Below are positions 1 through 12,187 of a DNA stretch of 64,000 nucleotides, in pieces. Location of the stretch: positions 19,716,001 to 19,780,000 of the forward strand of contig OZ316898.1 in the NCBI GenBank assembly GCA_973895155.1. Direction: 5' to 3'. The DNA is from Marsupella aquatica. Taxonomy: Eukaryota; Marchantiophyta. A program made the translations under genes and the position numbers. Below the pieces are notes generated by a model. The model was not told the DNA's origin. It did no database searches and saw nothing but the letters and a program-made list of their open reading frames with translations. Positions within the stretch are counted from its first letter, which is position 1. Every line of letters starts with the position of its first letter.

Positions 1-1860
1 TTCCTCAGTTTTGTCCATGCTGAAAGCTTAGATTTATTGAAAACCAGAATCTGTGCTGAGAATTTTGGCTCCTCTCAACCACAATTTTAGAGACAAGGAA
101 TGTTGATAAAAAATCAGCTTTGGAATAGGGTCTCTTTAGAGCCCCTACATGGCTTAATTACTAAAGTTTTGTATTACCAACACCTCCCTTTTGTTTAACA
201 TCAAGGTTTATGCAAAGATCCAATCGAGTGAGACCGGAAGTGAGACTTGGTGTACTTGGCTAAAGCTTTATTAATTATCATCAAGGCACTTAGCTCATGA
301 ATGATTTGTCCACATATTAAGAGCTATTTCTTAGCCTGGTGAAACTTCTACTGTTACCCTTTAAATTGAGAAGTTCCAAAGGTTTAAATCTTAGACCTAA
401 CTCAATTCAAGCTACTTGAGTCTGTTTCGCCTTAGTTGAATTAAGTTTGGCCTTACTTGTTATGGTTCATACTCAGTTCTCATTGCTTTGATGTAGCCAT
501 GGGTTATCTCATCCTGATATTGGGAACAAGAATTCAGACCCAAAACTATCAGTTAGATGCAAATTCGGAAGTTTTGGCTGGTAATGTGAATCCTTCAACT
601 AATACAATTAAAGAAATCTTGATACATTCCGATGGATAGGCACTACCAACACCCTTCTTGTCTCTAAGTATTTTAAAATCAACCCATGTCCTAGTCCTTC
701 ATGGCTTTGAATTTCTCCTTGTATCTATGGAAAGCATACTTCGCAAGCGAACCAAACAAACATGACTTAAACTTGCAATAGCTTGAGAAATTTAGATTTT
801 CACCATTCTCATCCACGAGAAGACAACCATCCCTAAACTTGTACAAACATACCTCAATTTTTCTACCCCAGCTGAAACTCTGGTGAGACATGAAAGGAAT
901 GACGTCACCAGGTCTATTGGTCACAATTAGAACCAGTCAACACCAACAAAGTTGGATGACAGGCCAGTTTATTTCAATAGGATAACAAGGAATATTATTG
1001 TTTCCCAATTATAATCCTAATAACTTAGCATTATCCTACACAATTTCATCTCTCAAATCATGACATTATCTAACCACAGAGGATACAGTGCACACAGTTG
1101 TAGTGATGCCATGCATTGATTCAATCGATTGGTCAATATGTGTTTATCTCCACATGTGATTGTTTAACACTAACCAAGAATCACAGAAAAGTTCACCTTG
1201 AAACTGTCTCCAGCATTATTTCAACGTCAAACCATATGCCCAACGAGACAATTGGACTATCACATGAAATCTAATCCAATGAGTCACAAACTTACCTCAA
1301 CGAGGTCTAAAATTATGCTTTGGGAGCCTCCTACGCCGATTCTTACATAGCAGATATGTGAGTATGATAGTACGGGCTATTTTTCTCCTCGTGATGTTGT
1401 GTACAAAGGAAAAAGTTTTTTCTCCACAACTTGTGTTGGGTTGAAATTCATTGTTAGAGGACGGGTCTATTGAAGGCATGAGTGTGACTAGTTGTTGTTT
1501 TGGGGTTGTATAAGAAGGGGGAGGGAGGGCTGGCGGGAATCTATTTGGGCCTAGTCTAAACAATTCAATGCTGGGCAAATCTTCCAAGATATAATTGATT
1601 CCCTGACTGATTTGGAGCATAATTTGCTATTGGTGATTATATTGAGGAGTTCCAAGTATCCATTGCTTATAAAGCTTAGAATCTTTCATCCTCGATCTCA
1701 TCAACTCTAAGCCTTGATGGTTCTGAATCTGTTATTTAACTTCCTAGCATCTAACGATAAAGACAATGAATTGGACGAGCCTAGCAAACTAAGATTCCAA
1801 AAAGCATTGCTCTACAAGACAAAATGTAGCCCCGAAAGGAAAAAGCTTAAATTCGAGGTT
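1..1860. other. No supported gene; unclassified sequence
   Basis: Only short open frames are seen. One at 889-691 on the minus strand (ATG at residue 12 of the open frame) reads protein-like (SWGRKIEVCLYKF, then SLAKYAFHRYKEKFK) and may be the remnant of an exon or transposon, but it has no recognisable domain. Another, 1620-1297 minus, begins with an ATG and ends in a basic tail, also unrecognised. Nothing else stands out. Confidence 0.4.
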
Positions 1861-1867
1861 AGTTAAG

Positions 1868-2200
1868 GGAGATGGGCATAGAGTAACATCATATTCATTG
1901 AATATCAGATACATATTCTTTGCTTTGGGTATCAACGTTACACTGTCAAAATGAAAGGAGAACATGAAAGAGGGAGATGGGCATAGAGTAAGGTCATATT
2001 CACTGAATATCAGATAAATATTCTTTGCTCTAGGTATCAACGTTACACTGTCAAAATAAAAGGAGAACATGAAAGAGGGAGATGGGCATAGAGTAAGGTC
2101 ATATTCATTGAATATCAGATAAATATTCTTTGCTCTAGGAATCAACGTTATACTGTCAAAATAAAAGGAGAACATGAAAGAGGTGGCCTGGAGAGGAATA
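1868..2200. repeat. Minisatellite, 105-bp unit, about three copies
   Basis: The block beginning gatgggcatagagtaa recurs at 1871, 1976 and 2081, a period of exactly 105 bp, with few differences between copies and a partial copy after 2160. Because 105 is a multiple of three, the minus strand stays open and reads a 35-residue repeat (core FDSVTLIPRAKN). That open frame (2346 to 1789) has no recognisable domain, so I treat it as a by-product of the period rather than a gene. Confidence 0.85.
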
Positions 2201-2349
2201 TGATCTGAAATCTCTCTACAGTAGAATTCATAGAGCTGTGGGAGTTTAGACGGAGGACAAAATTTTATACCAAGAGTTTGATCGCCTTTTGTACTCTGTT
2301 GATTTATTGCTTGAAATAAAAATAAAATAAAATATTTCATCCTCAAGTG

Positions 2350-2466
2350 ATTGGCACCCTAAACCCACCCACACGCCCAATGAGAGACTGGGGGAGACTT
2401 GAACCTGAGACCTGCTGGCCCTGAGTCCAAATCCCCTGGCCACTTGAGCTGGACCACTAGACCCCA
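2350..2466 (-). mobile_element. tRNA-derived SINE
   Basis: Read on the minus strand, the element starts with a tRNA-like head: an A-box-like stretch (TGGTCCAGCTCAAGTGG) and, about 35 bases further, a B-box-like GGTTCAAGTCTC. These are the internal RNA polymerase III promoter elements. A short tRNA-unrelated body follows (GCGTGTGGGTGGGTTTAGGG), then an A/T-rich tail beyond the element. The 8-bp direct repeat ctcaagtg lies on both sides (2342-2349 and 2467-2474) and is the likely target-site duplication. It is too degenerate to be a working tRNA gene. Confidence 0.65.
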
Positions 2467-2979
2467 CTCAAGTGGTTTGTATTCTCGTTTGAAAGCCAAA
2501 TCAAATTATCTTCTTGTTACATTTTTGTGCATACTATAGACAACAGTAGAATCTGCAAGCCACATTTTACACATTACTATGACAACCCAAGACCGTATTC
2601 ATTTCAGCCTATAGTCAGCCAGGTTGGGTTCCAACTATTCTTGGCAAAGATGGTCCTTACAAATTGCTTCAATCAGCTTTGTGTTTCATCTACAACTATA
2701 ATAAGAAATCCCGTATGTTTTCGTCTTTTGTCCCAATACAAAGAAGCTCCTGGGTGGGAAAGATCCGCAGCTGTTAGATTCATTTGACTGTTTTCCCTGA
2801 CCATTGATGGAGAAAATGAGCACCCCTGGCACATATGTGCTTCCCCATGTTGCCCCATAAATGCCCCGACACGACTCCCTATGGACTGGCCCTCCTTGCG
2901 CCGTGCATAGGGCTCGTACTAGTGTAAAGGGCTTGCCATATAATTGAGAGGCACTGTCTTCTTTTCACAACTAGCAAAC

Positions 2980-4602
2980 CTAAAGAGGTTTCCCATCGTA
3001 TCCTCTAGGTTTCTGTTGACTGGCTGGAGCTGCAGGAGCCCTTCCTAACTCTCCAAACCGGTAGAAATCTTCAGGCTTGTCCTTGGGGTGGGTGTATGTC
3101 TCATGGGACAAAATGCCATAGCCAGTGGTGTTTAGTTCAGACACACATGTCTCCCAATACTTTTCCTGTTGATCAGGAAACTGGGTTATAAAGGAGCGTT
3201 CGTAGTTGGGAAATGGCCCTGACCATGCTCTCCTTGCAAAGCCTTTGGGTCCCCTCCACTCCCTCACATGATAAGGCCTTATTCTGGGATAAAACTTACT
3301 CTCTTGCTGCCCAGTTGCCTCAAATTCATCAACTAAACGCGTGGCATCCTGGAGGTTGTAGGATGGTTCCCAGGTGGACTCCTTGAGGGGGGAATCCTTC
3401 CATTTCACCAAGTAATAGCAACAGTCAACCGACTCTTTGGGTTCCTTGCCCCATCTCTTGCTTAAGATCATTTCAACTTCAAGAGGGTGGGATTCATGGT
3501 GAGCAGGTGGGTTTGGAGCCTTGTATCCAGCATAAAGGCCTGCAACACCCTCATTGGCATGTGGGTAGGTCTCAGGGTATTTCTCCCTTGGCTCCAGATA
3601 TGATGAAGTGCGCTCATAATCTGGGTACTTCCCTGAATATTTCCTCCTAGAGAAGTGCTTTTCGAAAGGAAACTGGTCTGGTTGCCACCTCTCATATGCT
3701 TTTACCTGTGGGTATAGATACCCACCCTGCCTCTCAAATTCATCCACAATGGGCTGTGCATCTTTGAGACCATAGCATGGTTCCCACGTTGCTTTTGCAA
3801 CAGGAGAGTCGTGCCATTTCACGAGGTAATAGGCTGTTTTGGTTCCGTCAGCATGGGTCACAAACCTGGAATTGGCATGGTCAAGGTAATTGACTCGTGG
3901 GTCTACTTGCAGTTGAATGGGTTTTGGGACAGACTCGAGGACTATATCATCAACAACATGATCCTGGCGATGGCTTCAAGAATTTTCTAAGACAATTGGA
4001 GACATGTGAGGCTTGGTCCCATTGTCGTAGCTTAATAACTTAGCACGGACAAACCAGTGCCTTAGACATTGAATCTTCTTAACGTGAATCTTCACGTGTA
4101 AGAAATATTCTGGCAGAGCTCAGTACGCATTCTCTAGAAACACAATCTTCTAAAGGATATGTTTGTTCGTGGTCCCTAGCGTCTCTTTCCGAGCTCAGTA
4201 CACATTCCTAGAAACGCAATCATCTAAAGGACATAACTGTTTATTCTCCCTAACGTCTGTGAATGATGTAATTGATTGTCTTGATTTACAAAAAGAAAAG
4301 TTTGTTTGTGTCATCTTACGCTTACGCAGAGAACCTCGACAAGAAAAATAAGATGATTGGCTATTTTCGTCACACCTTTTGCTGAGGATGGCTTCTACGT
4401 CCGACAATTGGTTTAAATAATCATAGTTACGATAGCTAGAAGCTTCTCCACGTGAGATTCCACCGGCCGCTTTGAAGCTAGCCTCTTCCTCTGGCGTCAT
4501 CCCTTGCCATGCTTGCGCAGCCGTGGACACTTTCCTCCCAGCCACTGAGTCTTTGGCCTCTTCCTCCTTGATGCATTTCTCTCGATCAAGTCTGGAAAGC
4601 AT
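2980..4602 (-). CDS. Tandem chromodomain protein, two exons
   Basis: Two exons join in phase: exon 1 from the ATG at 4602 to 4376, exon 2 from 3973 to the stop at 2980, about 406 residues. Each of two repeats starts with a chromodomain: DVEAILSK then YYLVKWHDSPVAKATWEP, and VEMILSKR then YYLVKWKDSPLKESTWEP. These are the aromatic-cage and helix motifs of the family, which usually binds methylated histone tails. The first chromodomain is interrupted by an insert of about 45 residues between strand one and YYLVKW. Each is followed by a basic, aromatic linker ending in a related motif (YSGKYPDYERT and WSGPFPNYERS), so the chromodomain-linker module itself is duplicated. No helicase, SET or integrase domain is present, and it is not cpSRP43, which needs ankyrin repeats. 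Origin from a chromovirus integrase tail is possible. The exon 2 acceptor (AAG at 3976-3974) is the least certain point. Confidence 0.7.
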
Positions 4603-4799
4603 CTTCACCTCACACCTTGATCACATACAGTTTATTTATGCCCAATTTCTCAAAGTCGTTGAGAGTAGATATTTTTTCAAATCAAGGTTGAAGTTGTGCC
4701 AGGGTAAAGCTCCTTCCTCTGCTCTCGAGCTAGTCCCCAAATCCTCTCCGGTGGTACTTGCAAATCACTCGACCCTAAAAAAGCCCTAATCAGATTTCT

Positions 4800-7400
4800 A
4801 GAAGTAAGAAAACCACAAGAATCGCTAAAACTTGAGGCTCAAAGTCTTCCTACCGGAAAATGTTGATACGGTCTTTTACAGGTGCACTCAGAAGTGATTG
4901 TTTTAGCACCTTAAGGTCTACCGAATGTTAATGAATGTGTCGAAGCTGTTAATATTTCACGATGGAACAGCACTAATTGATCACACTTATTCAAAGTAAG
5001 AGATTCTAGCCTAGACGAGGCACCGATTTCAGGGTTCTGATATGTATATTGCAGTTTGCATCATTGGAAAAAGTGAAATTTGAGACCGAAAAATCGTCTC
5101 AATTTGAACTTTTATTGTTCGAGTGCCTCTTCACTAGTGCCTTTTCATCTGGAACCAATCAGATGATCTACCAACCGATAGTCCATAAGCTATAGTGCAT
5201 GCGAACCAGAGAGTGACTGTGGAGCAACCAGAGATCGAGTGACTGTGGTCCAGACTTGGGGCCCATCTATGCATGAGGTATACACAAACAATGATACAAG
5301 GTTCTGTACAATTCGAAAAGCACATTGATGTGATTGCCACGCCCGTCCCGGGCATGCAAAATGGATATTGGTGCCTCTTGTATAATTTACCCATGCTCCC
5401 TTATCCGGAGCTGGTAGCTAAACATTGAGTTAGCCTGCATATCTATGGCGTCCCAAATTACCTTGCCTAAAAAAATCACTCATGACTGCCTAAACCTTAG
5501 ACCCCTAGACCCCTCATCTCGAGAAGGATCTCATTTTGGTGACGTCGTTTTTTCGCTCTTTGTAGTCAAAGCTTTCGTCCCGAACGATTTCATCGTTACA
5601 TTCTATTACATCGGTACTGCACTTCCCTTTGACGGTCCCTTGACTGGATCTGCCCTTGTCAGAAACATAACTTGTTGGTCCTCTGGAGTACTATGAAGTC
5701 CCACCTATATATTTGAAGCTTTTCATGTTCCAGTTTTTCCTCAAAAGCCCCGCTGCAGCCAGCCATTTAAACTGGGCTTTTGATTGCCACAGATTTACTC
5801 CTAGACCTCACTGAAGTTCTTGGTCAGAAGATCTGTTATCATTGTGGTTATCACAAGATATATAGATCTCACAGTTCCTTCGATGAAACAAAAAGAGGAG
5901 ATCTGCAGCACATTCTGATGCAGGCGAGACAACATGGTCAAGAATGCTTTTTAGATACCCACCACAGCTAGATCATGAGGTTCCATTCATGTTCGTGAGA
6001 GGACCATCCCGCCAACCTGTCCAAAGATCATCTATGATTCCAATAGCTAGATAGTGCAGTCCAAAATCGTCATAGAAGTATGATTCCCCTGACTGCTCCC
6101 AGGTCATACCCTGTGCCATGCGCAGGGCCCAGGGTCGAAGCAGTAGCGAACACGATGTACTCCTTCCAGATTAGAGGGGAAGGGAACAAAGTCATTATTG
6201 TCTTATCTGCTATAGAGTAGAGAAGGTGGTTGTTTTTACATTGCAGCTAGCAAGAAAAATTGATGACATGTTTGCTCATAGAGTATGAGTCAGATACAAA
6301 CTTAATGCCGCGAAGAGATGAGAAGCGCGGCAAAGAGAGGACAAAGGTGTCAAGCGATGCCAAGATTAGAAATAGCTTATTGTAGGGTAGTCAGATAAGT
6401 GAGCCAAAATGTAGAACAACCATAGCATACCGCAGCGCTTCGAGAACATTCAATGCTTTTATTCTCGTCACCGTTCTCGTCATCAATTAGAATTAGGCTA
6501 GGGCCAGCAGTTGGAAAGCAGTCACAGAAATCTCACAACACAAAGGATATTTGCTGGGTCAACGTATTTTGGAAACGAACAGAACTACTCAGCAATAGTA
6601 ACTATAAATTTTTCTATTCAACCTTAACCAGATTGTTGTCTATTCGGTGACCTTTTTCTTCTCCAATTAATCTTGTGACATTTACAGTGACTTTGGGCAG
6701 CAACGTGACTTCATACTTTCAATTACCATTTACATTGCATACGATATACAGAAGTATTTTTTTTTATAGATTTCTTCCTCTCCTAGTCTACAACCGCATT
6801 TATGAGAAGGTCGTCACCCACGTCACCATCATCTGCACCATCAGAACTCTCTAATATCCTCGGCGGGCCGGAGCAGTATCGTCAGTTTTCCTCATACTCC
6901 CTAACACGAACGTGGAGTGCATGATCTGCCCGCTCCCGAAGCTTGACAACCCGCTTGACAGCGTACTGCTCGATAGGACTGCTTCCTGCCTCTCTTTCTG
7001 AAGCAATGCCGTAACAGTTTGTGTCATTCAGAGAAATCAAAGTTCGCCCTCTCTCACTTACTCCAACGAATTGCGTGTTATGCTCCGTTTTTCAAGAATG
7101 CAGTCTTGGTTTTCATAGTGATGGCATTGCTGAGTACAATAGCCATGTGTTAAATGAAGAAGAATGCCATTTGAATAGAACGCCCTCAAGTCAATGCCAT
7201 TCAGCTCCACAGCACAGTTGGCCCTGAACTGGATTTGAGGCAAGGACGTTGAATTAAAAAAATCTAGCGGTGGCTGCAAACTCCGTTGCAATACCCTTTC
7301 TCGAACGTACGTTAGAGAAAAAGATGACGGGTAGCGTTCCATCTCCACTGCACACAAAGTGCACCTCCAGGAATATCTCAGGGCCCAAGGAAAGGAATAC
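4800..7400. other. Intergenic; no gene seen
   Basis: No open frame with recognisable protein character or consistent splice signals was found on either strand. The sequence is not obviously repetitive. I see no RNA gene in it. Confidence 0.4.
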
Positions 7401-7406
7401 AAGCCT

Positions 7407-8095
7407 TCAGCCCCGAAGTGTGAAATCAATCATCTCGTTGCCAGTCATTTGATTCAAGATATTGAGAGAGTTTCGGAGATAGGCATGCCTCACAAATGGC
7501 TCCACATATATTCTTCCAATATTGTTTTCTTCTCGTCTGCCTTTACCTTTTCCGTCATGTCTTCTCCTACTAGTCAGACCCAGCTGCTGCCTCATATTCC
7601 ATCGACTTCGCAGTCTAAACATCATGATTTTGTTGAAGACATGGCTGCTTCTACAGATGTACTGGAACGAACGCCTGGTATCTTCATCCTTGCCAACCGG
7701 CAAGCGTCCGGCAAGCCTGCAGAAAATTCGTGAGGGCTCCAAATGATGCGTCTCGGGTTGTGCGTTCTTCTTTGTGGTGCCTTCAGATTTGTCAACTTCC
7801 GATCCCAGTTGAGATCCACCAGTTCCTTCAGAAATTCGTAAAATTGTGCTGTGAAACCTCCGACGTGATTTGTTGGTTAGTCCAGTTGCTCTGACCCTGC
7901 TGCTTCTTCTGCACGGGAGCCACCCACGCCATCTGTGCTTTAAATGCAGCGCTTGAGGGCTTTGCCCACAGACTGCAGCTTCGTCCGGTGTGAGCAGCGA
8001 TTGGAAAAGCAACGGAAACTGAAGCTCGGATGGACTGAGACGAGCTTATGAGCCAGATATCGACAACAGTCACTAGGTGTCATGCACACTCTTCC
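7407..8095 (-). other. Possible small gene, unresolved
   Basis: Three overlapping minus-strand frames here look mildly protein-like. One (from about 8073) has an N-terminal stretch rich in Ser, Ala and Arg (ASVSVAFPIAAHTGRS, SSAAFKAQMAW) like an organelle transit peptide, but it has no ATG before residue 48. A second runs 8012-7407 and ends near IYVEPFVRHAYLRN. I could not join them with matching splice phases and recognise no domain, so a gene is a possibility only. Confidence 0.2.
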
Positions 8096-8097
8096 CG

Positions 8098-8510
8098 CGT
8101 TGGAAAGTTTTTTGATATCAAACTTTCACCTTCCACTTCTCTCTTCATATGGAGAAGAAGTGGTTGTTTATGGGCTAACTAGAAGCATCTTGGAAGGATC
8201 TTTGAAACCAATATAATATTGCCAACTTTCATCAAGAATTGAGAAAGCTGTGAATTTTCAAAGACAATCCAGTCACTCTTTGTACACTTCCCGTTTCTGA
8301 AAGAATTGTCAGTAAACTTTCACCTTCAATTTCTCCTTTGATATGTTACTGGGCTAGGCTGTTCTTGGGTTTATTTTATTAGAAGCTTCTTGTAAAGATC
8401 TTTCCAACTAGTCTAATAACTCTGATTTCCATTTAAAATTCAAAGAACTATTAGGTTCGAAAGATCACTATCTTGGTTTCTGTCACCTTTCACTTTGCCA
8501 TGTAATATCT
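8098..8510. repeat. Diverged tandem duplication, about 196 bp
   Basis: The block around aaactttcaccttc near 8122 recurs near 8318, with further shared words (agaagcatcttggaaggatcttt against agaagcttcttgtaaagatcttt). The copies are clearly diverged. The remaining sequence to about 10.1 kb holds no supported gene and is A/T-rich in places. Confidence 0.55.
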
Positions 8511-8519
8511 ATCATCTGA

Positions 8520-11500
8520 AAAGGAATGAGAGTTTAATTTGCTGCTGTCCACCCTGGTTGCAAAACTTCATTTAGGGGTTGTAGTGTGTAGGCTTGATTT
8601 CTGGTCCCAATGAAGACCCCATGTTGAGATTTCATTGCTAGTGTTCATTTTGAGGCAAACCTTAAGGTTCTTGCACCAAGATTCCTTCTAATTTTTTTTC
8701 ATGCTCTTCTTTGGCAGATTTTCTATCTCTACAAGCTACCATTGTCCTAGAACTGTCTACAGTATTGTTACCTTTCATTCGCCCTCTTTCCCACCCTACA
8801 ATTAACCAAGGTTAATGACATACTGAATCTACTCATCAGAAATAGCATGAGCCCAAGACTTTGTCAAGGTGGTGCATTTTGTGATGTGTCTACTTTCTAT
8901 CCTTGGGGCCAAAAATGCCCCTACCATCAACTAGCTGAGACGAGCTATGAGAAAACTCACAACATCAAAATACTTGCAAGGGTTGATCAACGCAATTGAG
9001 AAAGCGGAGCAGACAGAAGGCTTAGAAAAGGAACAGATTGATCGTCCTCAAACCATCCGGATAAGGATAACTATGAATGTGATATAGAGCAAAGACGGTG
9101 GAATCAATTAAAGTAGATGCGTGACACACATTGCTGTTGGGACAATGTGGTACACCACAATACACCTAGTTTACTCTCTTGATAACAAGCTGGCACCATC
9201 AACCCAAATAACCCACACATTTTACACAGAAATAGTTTGGAGGTCTGCTTGGTTTACATCAGTGAAACAAGGAATTAGACCTCCATAAGTTTTGAGGAGG
9301 TGTTTTGGGTCCCCAATCCTACCTCACTTTTTCATCTTTTCTTTCATTCCTTTCAATCTCTTTCATCCCTTTCAATCTCTTTCATCTGATTGAGTTGATG
9401 AGGGTATCAGAAAGCTTTGCGAGATCCATTGTTTCAAAATTTAGTAAGTGGATCCCAAAGCTAGGTAGCAACATAAAAACTCCTCAAAAAAACTCTCAAC
9501 CTAAACATGCTTGACACAACCAAATTGTGACTAAAAAACTCTCTTGATGCATCCTAGGATGCTAACATACCCTAATAGCATAGAAAAAACACCATGAAAA
9601 CCCCCCAAAAAACAACTGACTAACTTGAAGTACCATTGGTTTAAAGTGCACATTGTCACTGTTAATTATCAACATTTGATCTCCTTTGTTAATCTAACAA
9701 ATCCACAGACAACAAATTCTCTCAGGACAATTGTGCACCTCGTCCTCCTTTTTGCTAACAAACGATCGATCAAATGTGTCAATAGCTAGAGTTAGTTGTT
9801 GTTGTTTATTTAGTAAATCAAATTCAATATGTGATACCTTGAAAAGTAAATAAAACATTTATAAACAACTACTTTTTTTGCCTCCACTCTTTGTTATTTG
9901 GCATGATAATTTTCAATTTTCTAAAATTTTTGCCATGCCCAGATCTAACTGTTTGTTTTGCCCATATTGCAACAAATACAAAATAATGGTCATGTTACTT
10001 TGCTCGCTTGTCACCGCAAACATTGTTTTTGCAGATCAAACAACGTCTTCTATGTATCAACATCTTTTATGTATCAAAATATTTTGAGTAATGACGTGTC
10101 TTATCCATTGATATCTTTTCCGCAATGATATCTTCTTTGCAATACACGGGCATTGAGCTAGTTACTATATACTAAAGTAACTGACCTTCGTATAAAGCCC
10201 CTCCATTCCCAGTACAAACATGTAATATGGCCTTCCTGTAAAGCCTCTCCATTCCCAAGCTAGTCATTGTAAAGAAAGCTACAGACTGTGCATTATCGCC
10301 CTCGTGGGTTTAGGGGTTGAGTGAAGGGTTTACAACTTGAACTCCCAGTACTTAATGCCATTTGTGAGATTCCCTTTGTATTTTTCAGGGCATTCTGGGA
10401 GCACAATGCCGGGTCCAGACCTGGAGCAACTCTTTAGGAAGCTTCTCCTCTACTTTTACCAAAGTTAGAAAAATAAAAATATCCTGGGCTTTCAAGTGTA
10501 AGAAGGTCCTGTTTCTGGAGCATTATGGGCCTCTCAAAACTTGAGCAGAAGCTCTCAATTTTTGTAAACAGGACTTTACTGTCAGTATACAACAACAACA
10601 AGTCTTAAATTATCTCTACTTTCTGCCTCCGGTCGCGGTCAGAGACATATTCCCGGGAAAAAAGTGGCGGACAAAAAAATGCATGTCTGCACACTCCTGA
10701 CCTATATATCCTGAAACTGATAGTTTTGGGTCAACTTTTTTTCCATGAGGTTTATGGTTTTGAGACTCCCTAATGTAATTTGGCCTTCCTGTAAGAGCGT
10801 CTACACAAGTTACTGGGCCCGTTACTGGGTTGGTCTACTATAATGCTAGGCTGACCAACCCCAGTAAGGTTCAACAAAAAAGGCAACCCCAATGGGTTAA
10901 TTTATGTAACTATTCACTTCTGATTACTGACATTGAAATTTTTGGTTACTGGATCTCTATATGAGCTGCTAATGCTATATATACCATTGACTCCAATGAT
11001 TAACATCCAAGTGTGCATATGTCAGGAGATACTAAAAAATCCAATAACCATTCATTGGGTTTGCTTTTTAACTTATCATCTTTGCTATATACACTAATCC
11101 TTAAAAAAACAACCTTTTACGTTATATTTAATGTATATAGTAAGCAAATGGCGTCCACATTGGAGAAAATCTAAAGCCCTTTCCATTCCAAGTCACTTTG
11201 AGGAACTCTCCAATTAGGGAGTCTCAAAGCTTGGCCTTAACAAGATAAGGCCCTGCCATAACTCAAGTATTATGGGAACTCCCGTAAAAGTTATGGGAAA
11301 GCCCGCTGGCTCAACACTTGACCCGTAACTTCCCGCAACTTTAGGCAGAAATTTGGAAATCCAGGAAATCCAGGACTCTGGAACTCCGGAAAGACACGAC
11401 TGAAAACATGTGGGAATTGCTCCTGACGTGATGATCGCTGCTGCATTTGAGGCGGCGGCTGAGCAAGAATTGAGGAGAAATAATATATGCTATGAGGCAA

Positions 11501-11640
11501 GTGAGGCCATAACTCCTGCCTTATAGGGCAGGTCAAAGTTACCTCCCCCATTTTTAAAATTCTATATCTGGTCAAATAACTTGAGTTATAGAATATATCA
11601 CTAATTTATATATCACTAATGATCCAGTTGAGACGCCCTA
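8520..11640. other. Intergenic, with one copy of a repeated promoter-like block
   Basis: No gene is supported. A block at about 10205-10345 is a diverged copy of the region just upstream of the SSB gene at 12.2 kb (see 11645-11850). Between 10.8 and 11.6 kb there are short inverted words around gcgtct / agacgc that hint at a small DNA transposon, but I could not define its ends. Confidence 0.4.
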
Positions 11641-11644
11641 GTAC

Positions 11645-11850
11645 TGCCTCCTTGGGTTTAGGGTTTCGAGTTGCAGGGTGTACTTCAATTCCCAGTACCA
11701 AAATGTAAGAACTGGTCTTCCTGTAAAGCCCCTCCCTCCATTTCCAGTCATTCTGAAGAAAGCCTTTGTACATTGCGGACATTACGGCCCTCTTGGGTTT
11801 AGGGTTTGGGGTTTGGAGCTGAAGGGTTTACGTTTCGTTCTGTCGCCGAG
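11645..11850 (+). promoter_or_regulatory. Telo-box-containing upstream block of the SSB gene
   Basis: The stretch contains two near-copies of a module: gggtttagggtt, then a C-rich segment, then ttcctgtaaagcccctcc. The same order occurs at 10205-10345. The gggtttagggtt word is the reverse of the plant telo-box (AAACCCTAA), a common element in promoters of replication and translation genes. The position 350-550 bases before the SSB start fits a promoter or leader. Regulatory function is inferred only. Confidence 0.35.
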
Positions 11851-12187
11851 CTCGGACTTCAAACGCCAGCTGAGCTTCAATTCAATTTGTGGATCTTGGC
11901 ACCCTCGACCGGACATCACACCGAACATCGACAGATTATCGAGCTCGCAGCCAACCCGGTTCTTTGAAAAGGTGGATTCAGTTGAATGAGCATTGGTAGA
12001 TTCATGCGTGGGCCGTAGTTTGGTTTAATTTTAGGAGAGTGTTTGTGGGCGGTCTCTTGAATTCCAGATGCTGGATTTTGTTGTCTCCTTTTCACAGGAT
12101 CTAATGGAGTAGTTGTTGTGTCCTGTACAATCACATTTTAGGCCGAGTGAGAAGCCTAGGAGCGAGGTGCTGGTTGGCAGACTGGTC

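Noticed and set aside
2350-2466. Functional tRNA gene
   Set aside because: The A and B boxes are present but the cloverleaf does not close and an anticodon cannot be placed; it is a SINE head.
2980-4602. Chloroplast SRP43
   Set aside because: Paired chromodomains suggested it, but there are no ankyrin repeats and no DPLG-type motif.
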